Shown here in pieces: positions 16,884 to 25,094 of a stretch of DNA of 64,000 nt; position 1 is the stretch's first letter, and the number at the start of each line of letters is the position of its first letter. Below the pieces are notes generated by a model. The model made no database searches, was not told where the DNA came from, and worked only from the letters and a program-made list of their open reading frames with translations. Source of the stretch: Nocardioides sp. HDW12B (lineage in GTDB: Bacteria > Actinomycetota > Actinomycetes > Propionibacteriales > Nocardioidaceae); contig NZ_CP049867.1 of NCBI RefSeq assembly GCF_011299595.1, positions 2,976,001 to 3,040,000 of the forward strand. The letters run 5' to 3'. The position numbers and the translations under genes were made by a program.

Positions 16884-18113
16884 ATGACCATTCGCACGCG
16901 CACCGACTACGAGCACGCCCTGACCGCCCTCGGCGTCTGCGTCAGCGCCCGCATCCCCGTCCTGCTCTGGGGCAACCCCGGCGAGGGCAAGACCGCCGTC
17001 GTGGAGTCCGCGCGCGAGGGCGGCTGGCACGTCGAGACCCTCATCGTCAGCCACTACGAACCCAGCGACTTCGCCGGCCTCCCCGTCCTCACCGGCGACG
17101 GCGGCGTCTCGCTCGCCCCGCCCCAGTGGGCCAAGCGCCTCGCCGCCCACGAGGGACCGGCCATCGCGTTCTTCGACGAGTTCAGCACCGCCTCCCCCGC
17201 GCTCCAGGCCGCCGCGCTGCACCCGCTCACCCACTACGAGGTCGGGTCGCTGCAGCTGCCCGAGACCGTCTCCTTCGTCGCCGCCGCCAACCCCGCCGAC
17301 GTCGCGGCCGCCGGCTGGGAGCTCGCCTCCCCCACCGCCTCACGCTTCGTCCACCTCGACTGGGGCATGCCGCTCGAGGTGTACGCCGAGTCGATGGTCA
17401 CCGGGGTGTGGCCGGCGATGCCGGTGTTCGATCGGGTCTCGACCGACGAGGTCTCGACGACGCTCGCTGGCGCTCGCTGCTCGACCACCGGGGGCGGCTC
17501 GACCACCGGGGAGGACGAGGTCTCGACAAGCTCGACCACCGAAGCTACGACCCGTGAGCGGGTGCTGGTCGCGGGGTTCCTACGCACCCGCGAGTCCCAG
17601 CTCAGCGTCATCCCCAAGGACGCCGCCGGCCGCGGCCGGGCGTTCCCCACCCCCCGCACCTGGGAGTACGCCGCACGCCTGCTCGGTCTGGCCCGCGCGC
17701 TCGGCACGCACGCCACCGTCCGACGCCTCCTGGCGGCCGGCTGCCTGGGGGACGCGGTCGCCCACGAGTACCTCGCCTGGGTCGCCGCCCAGGACCTCGT
17801 CGACCCCGAAGCGCTGCTGGCCGACCCCGCGGCGTACGACTTCGCCGGCATGCGCGCCGACCGCGTGCACGTCAGCCTCCAGGCCGTCCTCGGCGCCGTC
17901 GCCCGCGACAACGCACCCCAGCGGTGGACCAACGCCGTGCTGCTCTGCGCCCGCGCCGCCGAGGCGGTCGGCGTAGACCCGGCCGTGCCCGTCGTGCGCG
18001 CGCTGGTCCGTGACGGGCTGCGCCCGGCCGGCGCCGCCGTACCGCCCCAGATCGCCGTCTTCGCCCCTGCCCTCGCGCTCGCGGGCCTGCTCCCGGACCG
18101 CCCCGCAGCATGA
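16884..18113 (+). CDS. MoxR-family AAA+ ATPase with an in-frame repeat insertion
   Basis: This 409-residue AAA+ ATPase of the MoxR/RavA-like group has Walker A GNPGEGKT at residues 30-37 and Walker B IAFFDEFS around 95-102. The sensor region SFVAAANPADVAAAGWELASPTASRFVHLD follows. ATG 16884 has AAGGAG upstream. MoxR ATPases usually act with VWA proteins as chaperones that insert cofactors or remodel complexes, and the next gene is such a partner, overlapping by four bases (ATGA). Residues about 184-220 (bases 17434-17544) are Ser/Thr/Gly-rich low complexity encoded by copies of the dispersed repeat, inserted between the ATPase core and the C-terminal lid, without breaking the frame. Function of the complex is unknown. 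Confidence 0.88.
   Translation: MTIRTRTDYEHALTALGVCVSARIPVLLWGNPGEGKTAVVESAREGGWHVETLIVSHYEPSDFAGLPVLTGDGGVSLAPPQWAKRLAAHEGPAIAFFDEFSTASPALQAAALHPLTHYEVGSLQLPETVSFVAAANPADVAAAGWELASPTASRFVHLDWGMPLEVYAESMVTGVWPAMPVFDRVSTDEVSTTLAGARCSTTGGGSTTGEDEVSTSSTTEATTRERVLVAGFLRTRESQLSVIPKDAAGRGRAFPTPRTWEYAARLLGLARALGTHATVRRLLAAGCLGDAVAHEYLAWVAAQDLVDPEALLADPAAYDFAGMRADRVHVSLQAVLGAVARDNAPQRWTNAVLLCARAAEAVGVDPAVPVVRALVRDGLRPAGAAVPPQIAVFAPALALAGLLPDRPAA
17434..17544. repeat. Dispersed repeat copies inside the MoxR coding region
   Basis: Three element copies lie in frame: a short GGTCTCGACC start, a long copy with GACGCTCGCTGGCGCTCGCT, and a short copy with TCTCGACAAGCTCGACC. They are read as Val-Ser-Thr and Ser-Thr-Thr-Gly runs and no stop is created. 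The segment matches the intergenic copies at 16634-16868 rather than any MoxR domain. Confidence 0.85.
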
Positions 18114-19435
18114 GCGCCCACCTGCTCGACCGGCTGGCGGCGGCGAAGCTGTGGCTGATCACCGAGGATCTCGACAGGCTCGATCAGCGTGGACAGGGTC
18201 TCGACGACGCTCGCTCGCGCTCGCTGCTCGACCACCGTGGGTCACCGGGTCTCGACAAGCTCGACCACGGGGGGCCGCCGGGGCTGGCGTACCTCGCGCA
18301 CGCGCTCTACGCGCTGGTCCCGGTGCTGACCGAGGACGTCGAGACGATGACCGTCGACGAGCGCTGGCGCGTCTACGTCCACCCCGGCTGGCTGGCCGCC
18401 AGCGACGTACCCACCGTCGCCGGCGACCTCGCCCACGTCACGTGGCACCTGCTGCTCGACCACGCCGACCGCGCCCGCGACCAGCACGTCGACGCCCGCA
18501 CCGCCGAGCCGTGGCACCAGGCCGCGGACCTCACCGTGCGGCAGGTGCTCGACGGTGACGCGCTCGCCAACGAGCTGCCGTGGACGACCGGGATGGCGCC
18601 GAACCTGTCGGCCGAGGAGTACTTCGCGATCATCTCCCGACTCCCCGCCGCGCTCGACGACGAGCCCACCGACACCGGCCCCCCTCCGCCCGGGTGCGGC
18701 AGCGGCTGCGACGGCCTGCTCCGCAGCCACGAGCTGCCGCCGGACGCCGACGCCGCCGGGGTCGACGCCGAGGACGCCCGCCACATCCGCCGCCGGGTCG
18801 CCATCGACTTCACCGAGCACTGCACGCGCCGCGGCACCGAGCCGGGCGACGCCGGGCGCTGGGCCAAGGAGATCCTCGAGCCGACGATCGCCTGGGAGCC
18901 GCTCCTCGCCGGAGCTGTACGACGAGGGGCCGGCTGGGCCCACGGGCACGCCGAGTACACCTACACCCGCCCGTCGCGGAGGGCCGGCGCGGTCAGGGGC
19001 ATCGTGCTGCCGTCGACCCGGAGGCCACTGCCCCGGGTGGCGATGGTCGTCGACACCTCCGGCTCGGTCGACGACCGGCTGCTCGGGCGCGCGCTCGGCG
19101 AGGTCGACGGGGCCCTGCGAGCCCTGGGGGTGGGCAGCCAGGCGGTCAGCGTCATCTCGTGCGACGTGGCCGCGACCCAGCCCACGCGGGTCCGCCGCGC
19201 GCGCGAGGTACGCCTGGCCGGAGGGGGTGGCACCGACATGCGCGTCGGCATCCGGGCCGCCGAGGCGTTGCGGCCACGACCGGACCTGGTGGTGGTGCTG
19301 ACCGACGGTTACACGCCGTGGCCGGACGCTCCCCCGCCCGGCGCGGCCGTGGTGGTGGCACTGCTCGGTCGCGATCGGCGCGAGCTGCCGCCGACCCCTT
19401 CGTGGGCGACCCGGGTCGAGTGCCTGCTCGACTGA
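18110..19435 (+). CDS. DUF2201-like metallopeptidase/VWA-domain protein
   Basis: This 441-residue protein is the partner of the MoxR ATPase, whose stop it overlaps (ATGA). The N-terminal half resembles the putative metallopeptidase domain of the DUF2201 family, with HVTWHLLLDH in the place of the HExxH-type helix (the Glu is missing, so activity is doubtful). The C-terminal half is a VWA-like domain with MIDAS motifs DTSGSV (about residue 316), GGGTDM and LTDGYTPW. Residues about 20-54 (bases 18167-18271) are encoded by dispersed repeat copies and read LDRLD, LDDARSRSLLDHR and LDKLDHG, an in-frame insertion near the N-terminus. Metal-dependent ligand binding is expected of the VWA part. Confidence 0.85.
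   Translation: MSAHLLDRLAAAKLWLITEDLDRLDQRGQGLDDARSRSLLDHRGSPGLDKLDHGGPPGLAYLAHALYALVPVLTEDVETMTVDERWRVYVHPGWLAASDVPTVAGDLAHVTWHLLLDHADRARDQHVDARTAEPWHQAADLTVRQVLDGDALANELPWTTGMAPNLSAEEYFAIISRLPAALDDEPTDTGPPPPGCGSGCDGLLRSHELPPDADAAGVDAEDARHIRRRVAIDFTEHCTRRGTEPGDAGRWAKEILEPTIAWEPLLAGAVRRGAGWAHGHAEYTYTRPSRRAGAVRGIVLPSTRRPLPRVAMVVDTSGSVDDRLLGRALGEVDGALRALGVGSQAVSVISCDVAATQPTRVRRAREVRLAGGGGTDMRVGIRAAEALRPRPDLVVVLTDGYTPWPDAPPPGAAVVVALLGRDRRELPPTPSWATRVECLLD
18167..18271. repeat. Dispersed repeat copies inside the VWA coding region
   Basis: Three copies lie in tandem: ATCTCGACAGGCTCGATC, a long GGTCTCGACGACGCTCGC version, and GGTCTCGACAAGCTCGACC. They are translated in a different frame from the copies in the MoxR gene (Leu-Asp-rich here, Ser-Thr-rich there), so the element is open in at least two frames. 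Confidence 0.85.
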
Positions 19436-19443
19436 GTGCGGCG

Positions 19444-19500
19444 GTCACCGGGTCTCGACGACGGTCGCTGGCGCTCCCTGCTCCTCGGATCGAGCCCGTT
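19444..19500. repeat. Dispersed repeat copy downstream of the VWA gene
   Basis: This single long-form copy begins GTCACCGGGTCTCGACGACG and ends GGATCGAGCCCGTTGAG, just after the VWA stop codon. It shows some sequence drift in the core relative to copies at 16634-16868. Confidence 0.75.
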
Positions 19501-19527
19501 GAGGGCAACCACCGGTCGCGAGCGACC

Positions 19528-19565
19528 TATGCAAGAATCTTGTTTGTCTTTGCATAGATCTTGCA
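19528..19565. promoter_or_regulatory. 38-bp site, copy 1, upstream of the Fic gene
   Basis: The sequence starts TATGCAAGAATCTTG and ends TCTTGCA; 34 of 38 bases match the site at 20937-20974. It contains the dyad CAAGA-N-TCTTG and outer arms TGCAAGA / TCTTGCA. It ends 28 bp before the Fic start codon; the second copy ends 34 bp before the next gene. This placement suggests a shared operator or promoter, possibly bound by the Fic protein's own C-terminal helix-turn-helix. Confidence 0.7.
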
Positions 19566-19593
19566 CACCCCCGCCCATGCCCTGGAGGCTCGA

Positions 19594-20928
19594 GTGAAAG
19601 TACCGGCGCGTCCCCCGGCGTTCGACGAGCTTCTCAGGAAGATCATGGCGTCCGACAACGCCGTGAGGGCGATGCTCGCAGCGCAACAGCACACACCCAC
19701 AACTGAGTACCTGTCGTGGGACAGGGTGCGAAACAAGACTCCACCCGAGGGCTTGACGCACGAGGAGTGGTGGTTCGGCCTCAAGATGGCCAGGCGCTCG
19801 GCACAGCGAGATCTTGCATCGCTCCTCGCCATTGACGGCACCCCCTTCCACTTCAACCTCCCCGACCAGCTCCTCCGACTGATCGATGAGATCAATCGAA
19901 GCGCGAGCGGCAACATCAGCATCGGTGAGGAGGTCACCAATCCGGGCACACGTGATCGCTATGTCGTGACCTCACTGATCGAGGAGGCAATCACCTCGAG
20001 CCAGCTCGAGGGAGCGGCCACGAGCCGGCGTGTGGCCAAGGAGATGCTCCGCTCCGGACGCCCTCCACGCGACCACTCAGAACGGATGATCGTCAACAAC
20101 TTCCACGCGATGCGGTTGGTCCTCGACTTCCAGGACGATCGCCTGACCCCGGAGCGAGTTCTGGAGCTGCACCGGGTCGTCACCGATGGAACCTTGGCAG
20201 ACCCGGAGGATGCCGGCCGACTGCAGACCGACCAGGCGGAGCGAATCGCTGTGTACGGCGATCACGACCAGCTCCTGCACAGCCCTCCTCACGTGGATGA
20301 GCTGCCGGAACGCCTCCAACGCCTGTGCGACTTCGCCAATGCCGATCCGGAGGACGAGAGTCTCTATCTCCCCCCTGTGCTGCGCGCCGTGGCGCTTCAC
20401 TTCATGGTCGGCTACGACCACTACTTCGTCGACGGCAACGGGCGGACAGCTCGCGCACTCTTCTACTGGAGCATGGTTCGCCAGGGTTACTGGCTCACCG
20501 AGTTCCTCACGATCTCGACGATCCTGAAGGGCGCTCCCGCCAAGTACGGCCGCAGCTTCCTGCTCAGCGAGGACGATGAGGGGGACCTCACGCACTTCTT
20601 CGTCTACCACTGTCAGGTCATCGTGCGAGCGATAGAAGCTCTGCACGAGTATCTGGCTCGCAAAGCCGATGAGGTGCGTGACCTGCGGAACAGGCTGGGC
20701 TCGACAGGCCGGTTCAATCACCGTCAGCTGGCGATGCTCGAGCATGCGATCAAGAACCCGGGGGCGACGTACACCGCGCAGTCACACGCGCGGAGCCACC
20801 AGGTGACCACTCAGACGGCGCGACAGGACCTGGGGCAGCTCGAAGAGCTGGGCCTGCTCCGCCACGAGACGTCCGGACGCCGGATGATCTGGTCGGCGTC
20901 TCCAGACCTTCGAGAAAGGCTGATCTAG
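19594..20928 (+). CDS. Fic/DOC family protein with C-terminal winged-helix region
   Basis: This 444-residue Fic protein belongs to the family that transfers AMP or similar groups to target proteins. The catalytic loop is HYFVDGNGR at residues 276-284 (family HxFxDGNGR), with all key residues present. The inhibitory helix motif SSQLEG (S-x-x-x-E-G) at 135-140 precedes the Fic core, as in class II self-inhibited Fic proteins. The C-terminus (about 370-440; GATYTAQSHARSHQVTTQTA) looks like a winged helix, suggesting DNA binding and autoregulation. GTG 19594 with GGAGG five bases upstream is chosen over TTG 19561. A 38-bp dyad-containing site precedes it and recurs before the next gene. The target protein is unknown. 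Confidence 0.9.
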   Translation: MKVPARPPAFDELLRKIMASDNAVRAMLAAQQHTPTTEYLSWDRVRNKTPPEGLTHEEWWFGLKMARRSAQRDLASLLAIDGTPFHFNLPDQLLRLIDEINRSASGNISIGEEVTNPGTRDRYVVTSLIEEAITSSQLEGAATSRRVAKEMLRSGRPPRDHSERMIVNNFHAMRLVLDFQDDRLTPERVLELHRVVTDGTLADPEDAGRLQTDQAERIAVYGDHDQLLHSPPHVDELPERLQRLCDFANADPEDESLYLPPVLRAVALHFMVGYDHYFVDGNGRTARALFYWSMVRQGYWLTEFLTISTILKGAPAKYGRSFLLSEDDEGDLTHFFVYHCQVIVRAIEALHEYLARKADEVRDLRNRLGSTGRFNHRQLAMLEHAIKNPGATYTAQSHARSHQVTTQTARQDLGQLEELGLLRHETSGRRMIWSASPDLRERLI

Positions 20929-20936
20929 GTCCCCTT

Positions 20937-20974
20937 TATGCAAGATTCTTGTTTGCCTTTGCATACGTCTTGCA
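20937..20974. promoter_or_regulatory. 38-bp site, copy 2, between Fic and pRiA4b-like genes
   Basis: This is the second copy of the site at 19528-19565, in the same orientation and 9 bp after the Fic stop codon. It keeps TATGCAAGA, CAAGATTCTTG, TTTGCATA and the terminal TCTTGCA. It ends 34 bp before the GTG of the next gene, nearly the same distance as copy 1 from the Fic start. Confidence 0.7.
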
Positions 20975-21008
20975 TTCGATGCGCCAAGGGTCGCCCTAGG
21001 CTCCTGGG

Positions 21009-22295
21009 GTGGCTGCTTCCCGACGCCGACCGCGTCTCGACGAACCGGCGGTCCTTCGCGTCCGTGTCACCCTCGAGCACTCCGACCCGCCGATCGTCCG
21101 TGTCCTCGACCTCCGCTCGGACCTGCGACTGGATCAGGTCCACGAGGTCCTGCAGGTCGCCTTCGGGTGGGCTGACTCCCACCTGCATCGCTTCGCTCTC
21201 GGCGAGAGCGTGTTCGACGACACCTCGGAGAAATTCCTGTGTTCCTTCGACGTCGAGGAGCAGGACGACGGGGTTCCCGAGACCACCGTTCACCTCGACG
21301 AGACGCTGTCCCGCCCGGGCGACGTGCTGCGCTACTGCTACGACTACGGCGACGACTGGTCGCTCGACCTCGTCCTCGAGGACGTGCAGGCTCTCGACCG
21401 GGTGAGCGTGTCGGCCCGCTGCGTGGCCGCCGAGCGCGCCGCGCCCCCGGAGGACTGCGGCAGCCGACGCACCGCCGAGGAGCTCGCCGGAGTGCTCGCC
21501 GATCCCGCTCACGTCGACGTGCACGACATCAACGAGGTGCTCGGCTCACCGCTCGCCCGGTTGGTCACCGGCCCCTTCACTCCTGACCTCGTCGCCGCCC
21601 TTCTCCCCCTGACCGGCTCCCTCCCGGACCGGATCGTGCCGGGCCTTCTCGCGCAGCTCGACGAGCCCGCACCACTCGACCGCGCCGAGAAGGAGAGGGC
21701 GCTGTCCACCATCCGGTGGTTCCTCGAGCGCATCGGAGCCGACGGGCTGGCGATGACGGCCGCGGGCTGGCTGCGCCCCGAGGACGTGGTCGCCGCGTCC
21801 GAGATGGTGCCGGACGGACCGGACTGGATCGGCAAGAAGAACCGCGAGATCGACACCGTCCCCGTGCACCAGTTCCGACTGATGCTCGCGGACCTGGGAC
21901 TGACCCGGAAGTACGAGGGACGGCTGCGACTCAGCAAGTCCGGCGCTGCGGCGTACGACGACCCCGACCGGCTCTGGCGCTTGCTCGCCGGCGCGCTGCC
22001 ACCCGGCAAGACGCGCACCTTCGCTCGGCAGGCCGGTCTGCTGGTGCTCGCACAGATCGCCGCGACGGGCGTCAGCGACACCGACGCCGTGGCACGCGCC
22101 CTCACCAACCTTGGCTGGCGCACCAGCGACGGGCGACGGGTCGATGGCTTCCAGGCGTATGACGCGACACGCGCCGTCCACGCCGCCCTCGCCAGCCTGG
22201 ACCCGTCCCGCCACCGGCGGATGCGCCGCCCGGAGGACAGCTTCGGTCCGGCGGGGCGACAGCTGGCGTTCGAGGCCCTCCTCGACCTCCACTGA
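21009..22295 (+). CDS. pRiA4b ORF-3-like domain protein
   Basis: This 428-residue protein has an N-terminal plasmid pRiA4b ORF-3-like domain: LRVRVTLEHSDPPIVRVLDL, LDQVHEVLQVAFGWADSHLH, DVLRYCYDYGDDWSLDLVLE. The latter Y-x-Y-D-x-G-D-x-W motif is the family hallmark. The C-terminal about 280 residues are helical and unassigned. Function of this domain family is not established; it is common on plasmids and in accessory regions. The GTG 21009 start lies 34 bp after a 38-bp site shared with the Fic gene, so the two genes are probably co-regulated. No membrane span or signal peptide is visible. Confidence 0.87.
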   Translation: MAASRRRPRLDEPAVLRVRVTLEHSDPPIVRVLDLRSDLRLDQVHEVLQVAFGWADSHLHRFALGESVFDDTSEKFLCSFDVEEQDDGVPETTVHLDETLSRPGDVLRYCYDYGDDWSLDLVLEDVQALDRVSVSARCVAAERAAPPEDCGSRRTAEELAGVLADPAHVDVHDINEVLGSPLARLVTGPFTPDLVAALLPLTGSLPDRIVPGLLAQLDEPAPLDRAEKERALSTIRWFLERIGADGLAMTAAGWLRPEDVVAASEMVPDGPDWIGKKNREIDTVPVHQFRLMLADLGLTRKYEGRLRLSKSGAAAYDDPDRLWRLLAGALPPGKTRTFARQAGLLVLAQIAATGVSDTDAVARALTNLGWRTSDGRRVDGFQAYDATRAVHAALASLDPSRHRRMRRPEDSFGPAGRQLAFEALLDLH

Positions 22296-22334
22296 CCCAC
22301 GGCCGACTCACGGGCGCCGACCTAGACTCCCGTC

Positions 22335-23342
22335 ATGTCTCGACCCGCCTCCCGGCTCCGGCGCGCCCTGTCCTCGGTGAGGAGTCGGCTCGGTCAGGGG
22401 TCTGGCGACGCGGTCGGCGGCCCCACCCGCTCGACGCCTCTGGGCAGCCGGGCCCGGCTGGTCCAGCACGGTGAGGGACGCCGTCTGGTCACGAAGCAGC
22501 TGGGCACGCGGTCCTGGCTCGTCCACCCGCGCCGCGGGCCGCACCGCCGCACCGTCACCACGTTCGGTCCCGCCGACCACCAGACCTTCCTGCTCACCCC
22601 CGAGGGCAAGCCCGACCACCACGTCCCGCTGCTGAAGCACGTCGGCCACGAGCACGTCGGGCAGGTCCTGCACCGGCTGGGCGTGACCTGCGTGCTGGAC
22701 GTCGGGGCGAACCGCGGGCAGTACGGCCAGCGCCTGCGCGAGACCGGCTACACCGGTCGCATCGTCTCCTTCGAGCCGCTCGACCACCTCGCCGACCAGG
22801 TCGCCGATGTCGCAGCCGACGCCCCGGACTGGACGCTGATGCGGTGCGCGCTGGGTCGCGAGGACAGCAAGGCCGAGATCCACGTCGACACCGGCAAGGG
22901 CACCCTCAGCTCGATGCTCGAGCCCAGCGACTTCGGACGGTCCTGGAACCAGCGGCTGCGCGAGGAGCCCACGATGCAGACCGTGCAGGTGCGCCGCCTC
23001 GACGACGTGTGGGACGAGGTCGTCGAGGGTCTCGAGGACCCCCGGGTCTTCCTCAAGCTCGACACCCAGGGCTTCGACCTCGAGGCGTTCGCGGGGGCGG
23101 GCGAGCGGGTCGCTGACGTCCTCGCGATGCAGTCGGAGCTGGCTTCCATGCCGATCTACGACGGCATGCCGCGCATGACGGAACAGCTGGAGACCTACCA
23201 GGACGCCGGCTTCGTGCTCAGCGGGCTCTTCCCGGTCGGCGTGCACAAGCCGACGATGGGCGTCATCGAGTTCGACGCCGTGATGGTGCGGCCCGAGGCC
23301 GTCCGTGCCGCCAAGCGCGCGGGTCGACGCGGGGGACGCTGA
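22335..23342 (+). CDS. FkbM family SAM-dependent methyltransferase
   Basis: This 335-residue protein has a FkbM-type methyltransferase domain. CVLDVGANRGQYGQRLRETG (SAM-binding motif I) begins near residue 119, followed by IVSFEPLDH, a typical acidic post-motif. VFLKLDTQGFDLEAF is the FkbM signature near 235, and the C-terminal FVLSGLFPVGVH completes the fold. FkbM enzymes O-methylate polyketides, glycans and other small molecules; the substrate here is unknown. The N-terminal 100 residues are basic and not part of the domain. The gene begins 39 bp after the pRiA4b-like gene and is followed by repeat copies that separate it from a convergent gene. Confidence 0.88.
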   Translation: MSRPASRLRRALSSVRSRLGQGSGDAVGGPTRSTPLGSRARLVQHGEGRRLVTKQLGTRSWLVHPRRGPHRRTVTTFGPADHQTFLLTPEGKPDHHVPLLKHVGHEHVGQVLHRLGVTCVLDVGANRGQYGQRLRETGYTGRIVSFEPLDHLADQVADVAADAPDWTLMRCALGREDSKAEIHVDTGKGTLSSMLEPSDFGRSWNQRLREEPTMQTVQVRRLDDVWDEVVEGLEDPRVFLKLDTQGFDLEAFAGAGERVADVLAMQSELASMPIYDGMPRMTEQLETYQDAGFVLSGLFPVGVHKPTMGVIEFDAVMVRPEAVRAAKRAGRRGGR

Positions 23343-23351
23343 GGGTCGCCA

Positions 23352-23481
23352 GGTCTCGACGACGCTCGCTGGCGCTCGCTGCTCCTTGGATCGAGCTCGT
23401 CGAGATCGACCGGCGGGTGACTCTGCTCCTTGGATCGAGCGGGTCTCGACGACGCTCGCTGGCGCTCGCTGCTCGACCAAC
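23352..23481. repeat. Dispersed repeat copies between convergent genes
   Basis: Two long-form copies (GGTCTCGACGACGCTCGCTG...) flank shorter variants ending in GGATCGAGC, in the gap between the FkbM gene and the convergent oxidoreductase gene. The copy closest to 23,481 ends in CTCGACCAAC, seven bases before the stop of the neighbour. The placement between two 3' ends is the least harmful one. Confidence 0.85.
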
Positions 23482-23488
23482 AAGGCGC

Positions 23489-24976
23489 TCAGTCGTCGAC
23501 CTGGGACAGGTCCTTCGTGGCCATGCCTTCGAGCAGGGTGCCGTCTGCGGCGAAGCGCGAGCCGTGCAGCGGGCAGTCCCAGGAGGTCTCGGCGGCGTTC
23601 CACTGCAGGATGCCGCCGAGGTGCGTGCAGATCCCCGACACCGAGCAGACCCGGCCGTCGACGTTCGACGTCGCCACCACCGAGGCGCCCTCGCGGTGCA
23701 CATGGCCCTCTCCGGGCGCGGGCGCGCTGCTGCCGAACGGCGCCAACGCGCCAGTCCACCCGCGCACCGCGTGGAAGCCGACCTTGGTGCCCGCCCGGGT
23801 CGCCTCGGCGAGGTCACGCACGCCCGGCACGCGACGTCGCATCTCCGCGCGCCACGACGGCTCCGCCTCGCCCGTCACGTGCGCGACCATGGCGATCGCC
23901 GCGGCGGGCCCGTTGCTCATCCCCCACTTGTGGAACCCGGTCGCGACCTGGATGCCCGAGCCGCCGGGCAGGCTCTGCACGATCGGCAGCTGGTTCTCCG
24001 CGGCGTAGTCCTGCGCCGACCACTGGTGGGTCAGCACGGCGCCCGGCCAGTGCTCCTCGGTCCAGCTCACGAGCTCGTCGACGCGGCGCTGGGTGTCGGG
24101 CTCGCGACCGACCTCGTGGCCGTTGCCGCCGACGAGCAGCAGCCGCCCGTCGTCGTGCGGTGCGTAGCGCAGCGAGCGGCTCGGCGAGTCCGCCGCGAGG
24201 TACATGCCGTCCGGCACCGCGGGGCCGCCGTCGGGCACCCGGAACGCCAGCGCGTAGGAGCGCTCGGCCACCAGACGCGTGAAGTGGCCGCCACGGTCGA
24301 GGATGGGCGCCCCGGTTGCCAGCACGACGTGCGGGGCGCGGACCACGCCGTACGTCGTCTGGACGGTGTCCGAGCGCAGCCCGAGGCCGGTCACCCGCAC
24401 GCCCTCGACGACCCGGCCGCCGGCGTCGACGAACGCGCGGTGCAGGGCCTCGAGCAGCTCGACCGGGTCCATCTGGAGCTGGTCGGCGAGCCGGATGGCG
24501 CCGCCGGTGCGGTACGGCAGCTCGGTGGTCTCGGCCCACAGCACGGGCAGACCGGCGGCGCTCGCGGCGTCGTACTCCTTCTCCAGCGTGCTGATCCCGC
24601 TGTCGTGGTTGACGTAGGTGTACGCCGCCTCGCGCTGGTAGGCCACGCCGAGCTCGTCCATGAGCTCGTGGACCTGCTGCTGCCCGGCGGCGTTGGCCTG
24701 CACGTAGGCCCGGACCGCGTCGTCGTCGTGGTGCGCGCGGATCGCCGAGAGGATGGTGCCCTGAAGCAGGCTGACCTTGGCGGTGGTGTTGCCGGTGGCG
24801 GCGGCGCCGAGGTGCCGCCCCTCCAGCACGAGTACGTCGACCCCCGCGCGCTGGGCGAGCAGGGCCGTGGTGAGACCCGTGATCCCGGCCCCCACCACGA
24901 CGAGCTGGGCGTGCTCGGGGAGGGAGCCGCCGGCGGAGGGCGCGCGGGAGGAGGTGTCGTGCCAGAGCGAGGTCAT
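23489..24976 (-). CDS. FAD-dependent oxidoreductase with C-terminal Rieske domain
   Basis: This 495-residue fusion protein starts with an N-terminal DAO-type FAD-binding fold: LVVVGAGITGLTTALLAQ at about residue 25 and the E at the end of strand 2 (VLVLEGRH). The C-terminal Rieske [2Fe-2S] centre is CTHLGG followed by CPLHGS (C-x-H ... C-x-x-H) within about residues 450-480. Such proteins are cytosolic or membrane-associated oxidases that pass electrons from substrate to the Rieske cluster; the substrate is not known. The protein is complete. The gene is single, with repeat copies at its 3' end and a hairpin plus the HU gene upstream. Confidence 0.9.
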   Translation of the reverse strand: MTSLWHDTSSRAPSAGGSLPEHAQLVVVGAGITGLTTALLAQRAGVDVLVLEGRHLGAAATGNTTAKVSLLQGTILSAIRAHHDDDAVRAYVQANAAGQQQVHELMDELGVAYQREAAYTYVNHDSGISTLEKEYDAASAAGLPVLWAETTELPYRTGGAIRLADQLQMDPVELLEALHRAFVDAGGRVVEGVRVTGLGLRSDTVQTTYGVVRAPHVVLATGAPILDRGGHFTRLVAERSYALAFRVPDGGPAVPDGMYLAADSPSRSLRYAPHDDGRLLLVGGNGHEVGREPDTQRRVDELVSWTEEHWPGAVLTHQWSAQDYAAENQLPIVQSLPGGSGIQVATGFHKWGMSNGPAAAIAMVAHVTGEAEPSWRAEMRRRVPGVRDLAEATRAGTKVGFHAVRGWTGALAPFGSSAPAPGEGHVHREGASVVATSNVDGRVCSVSGICTHLGGILQWNAAETSWDCPLHGSRFAADGTLLEGMATKDLSQVDD

Positions 24977-25039
24977 GGTGGGCCTGTACCCCGCCGGGCC
25001 CTGCCCGAACTCCTGCGGGACGTGACCGGACGCACGAAG

Positions 25040-25075
25040 GGCGGACCAGCAGGTCGTGGGACCTGCCGATCCGCC
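25040..25075 (-). terminator. Hairpin terminator after the HU gene
   Basis: Arms at 25040-25055 and 25060-25075 pair at 14 of 16 positions (GGCGGACC.. with ..CGATCCGCC) around a four-base loop. It lies 20 bp past the HU stop codon on the minus strand. No long T-run follows, which is usual for this high-GC group. It is also close to the 5' end of the FAD/Rieske gene. Confidence 0.65.
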
Positions 25076-25094
25076 CTGTCGGACGTGGGGGCGA

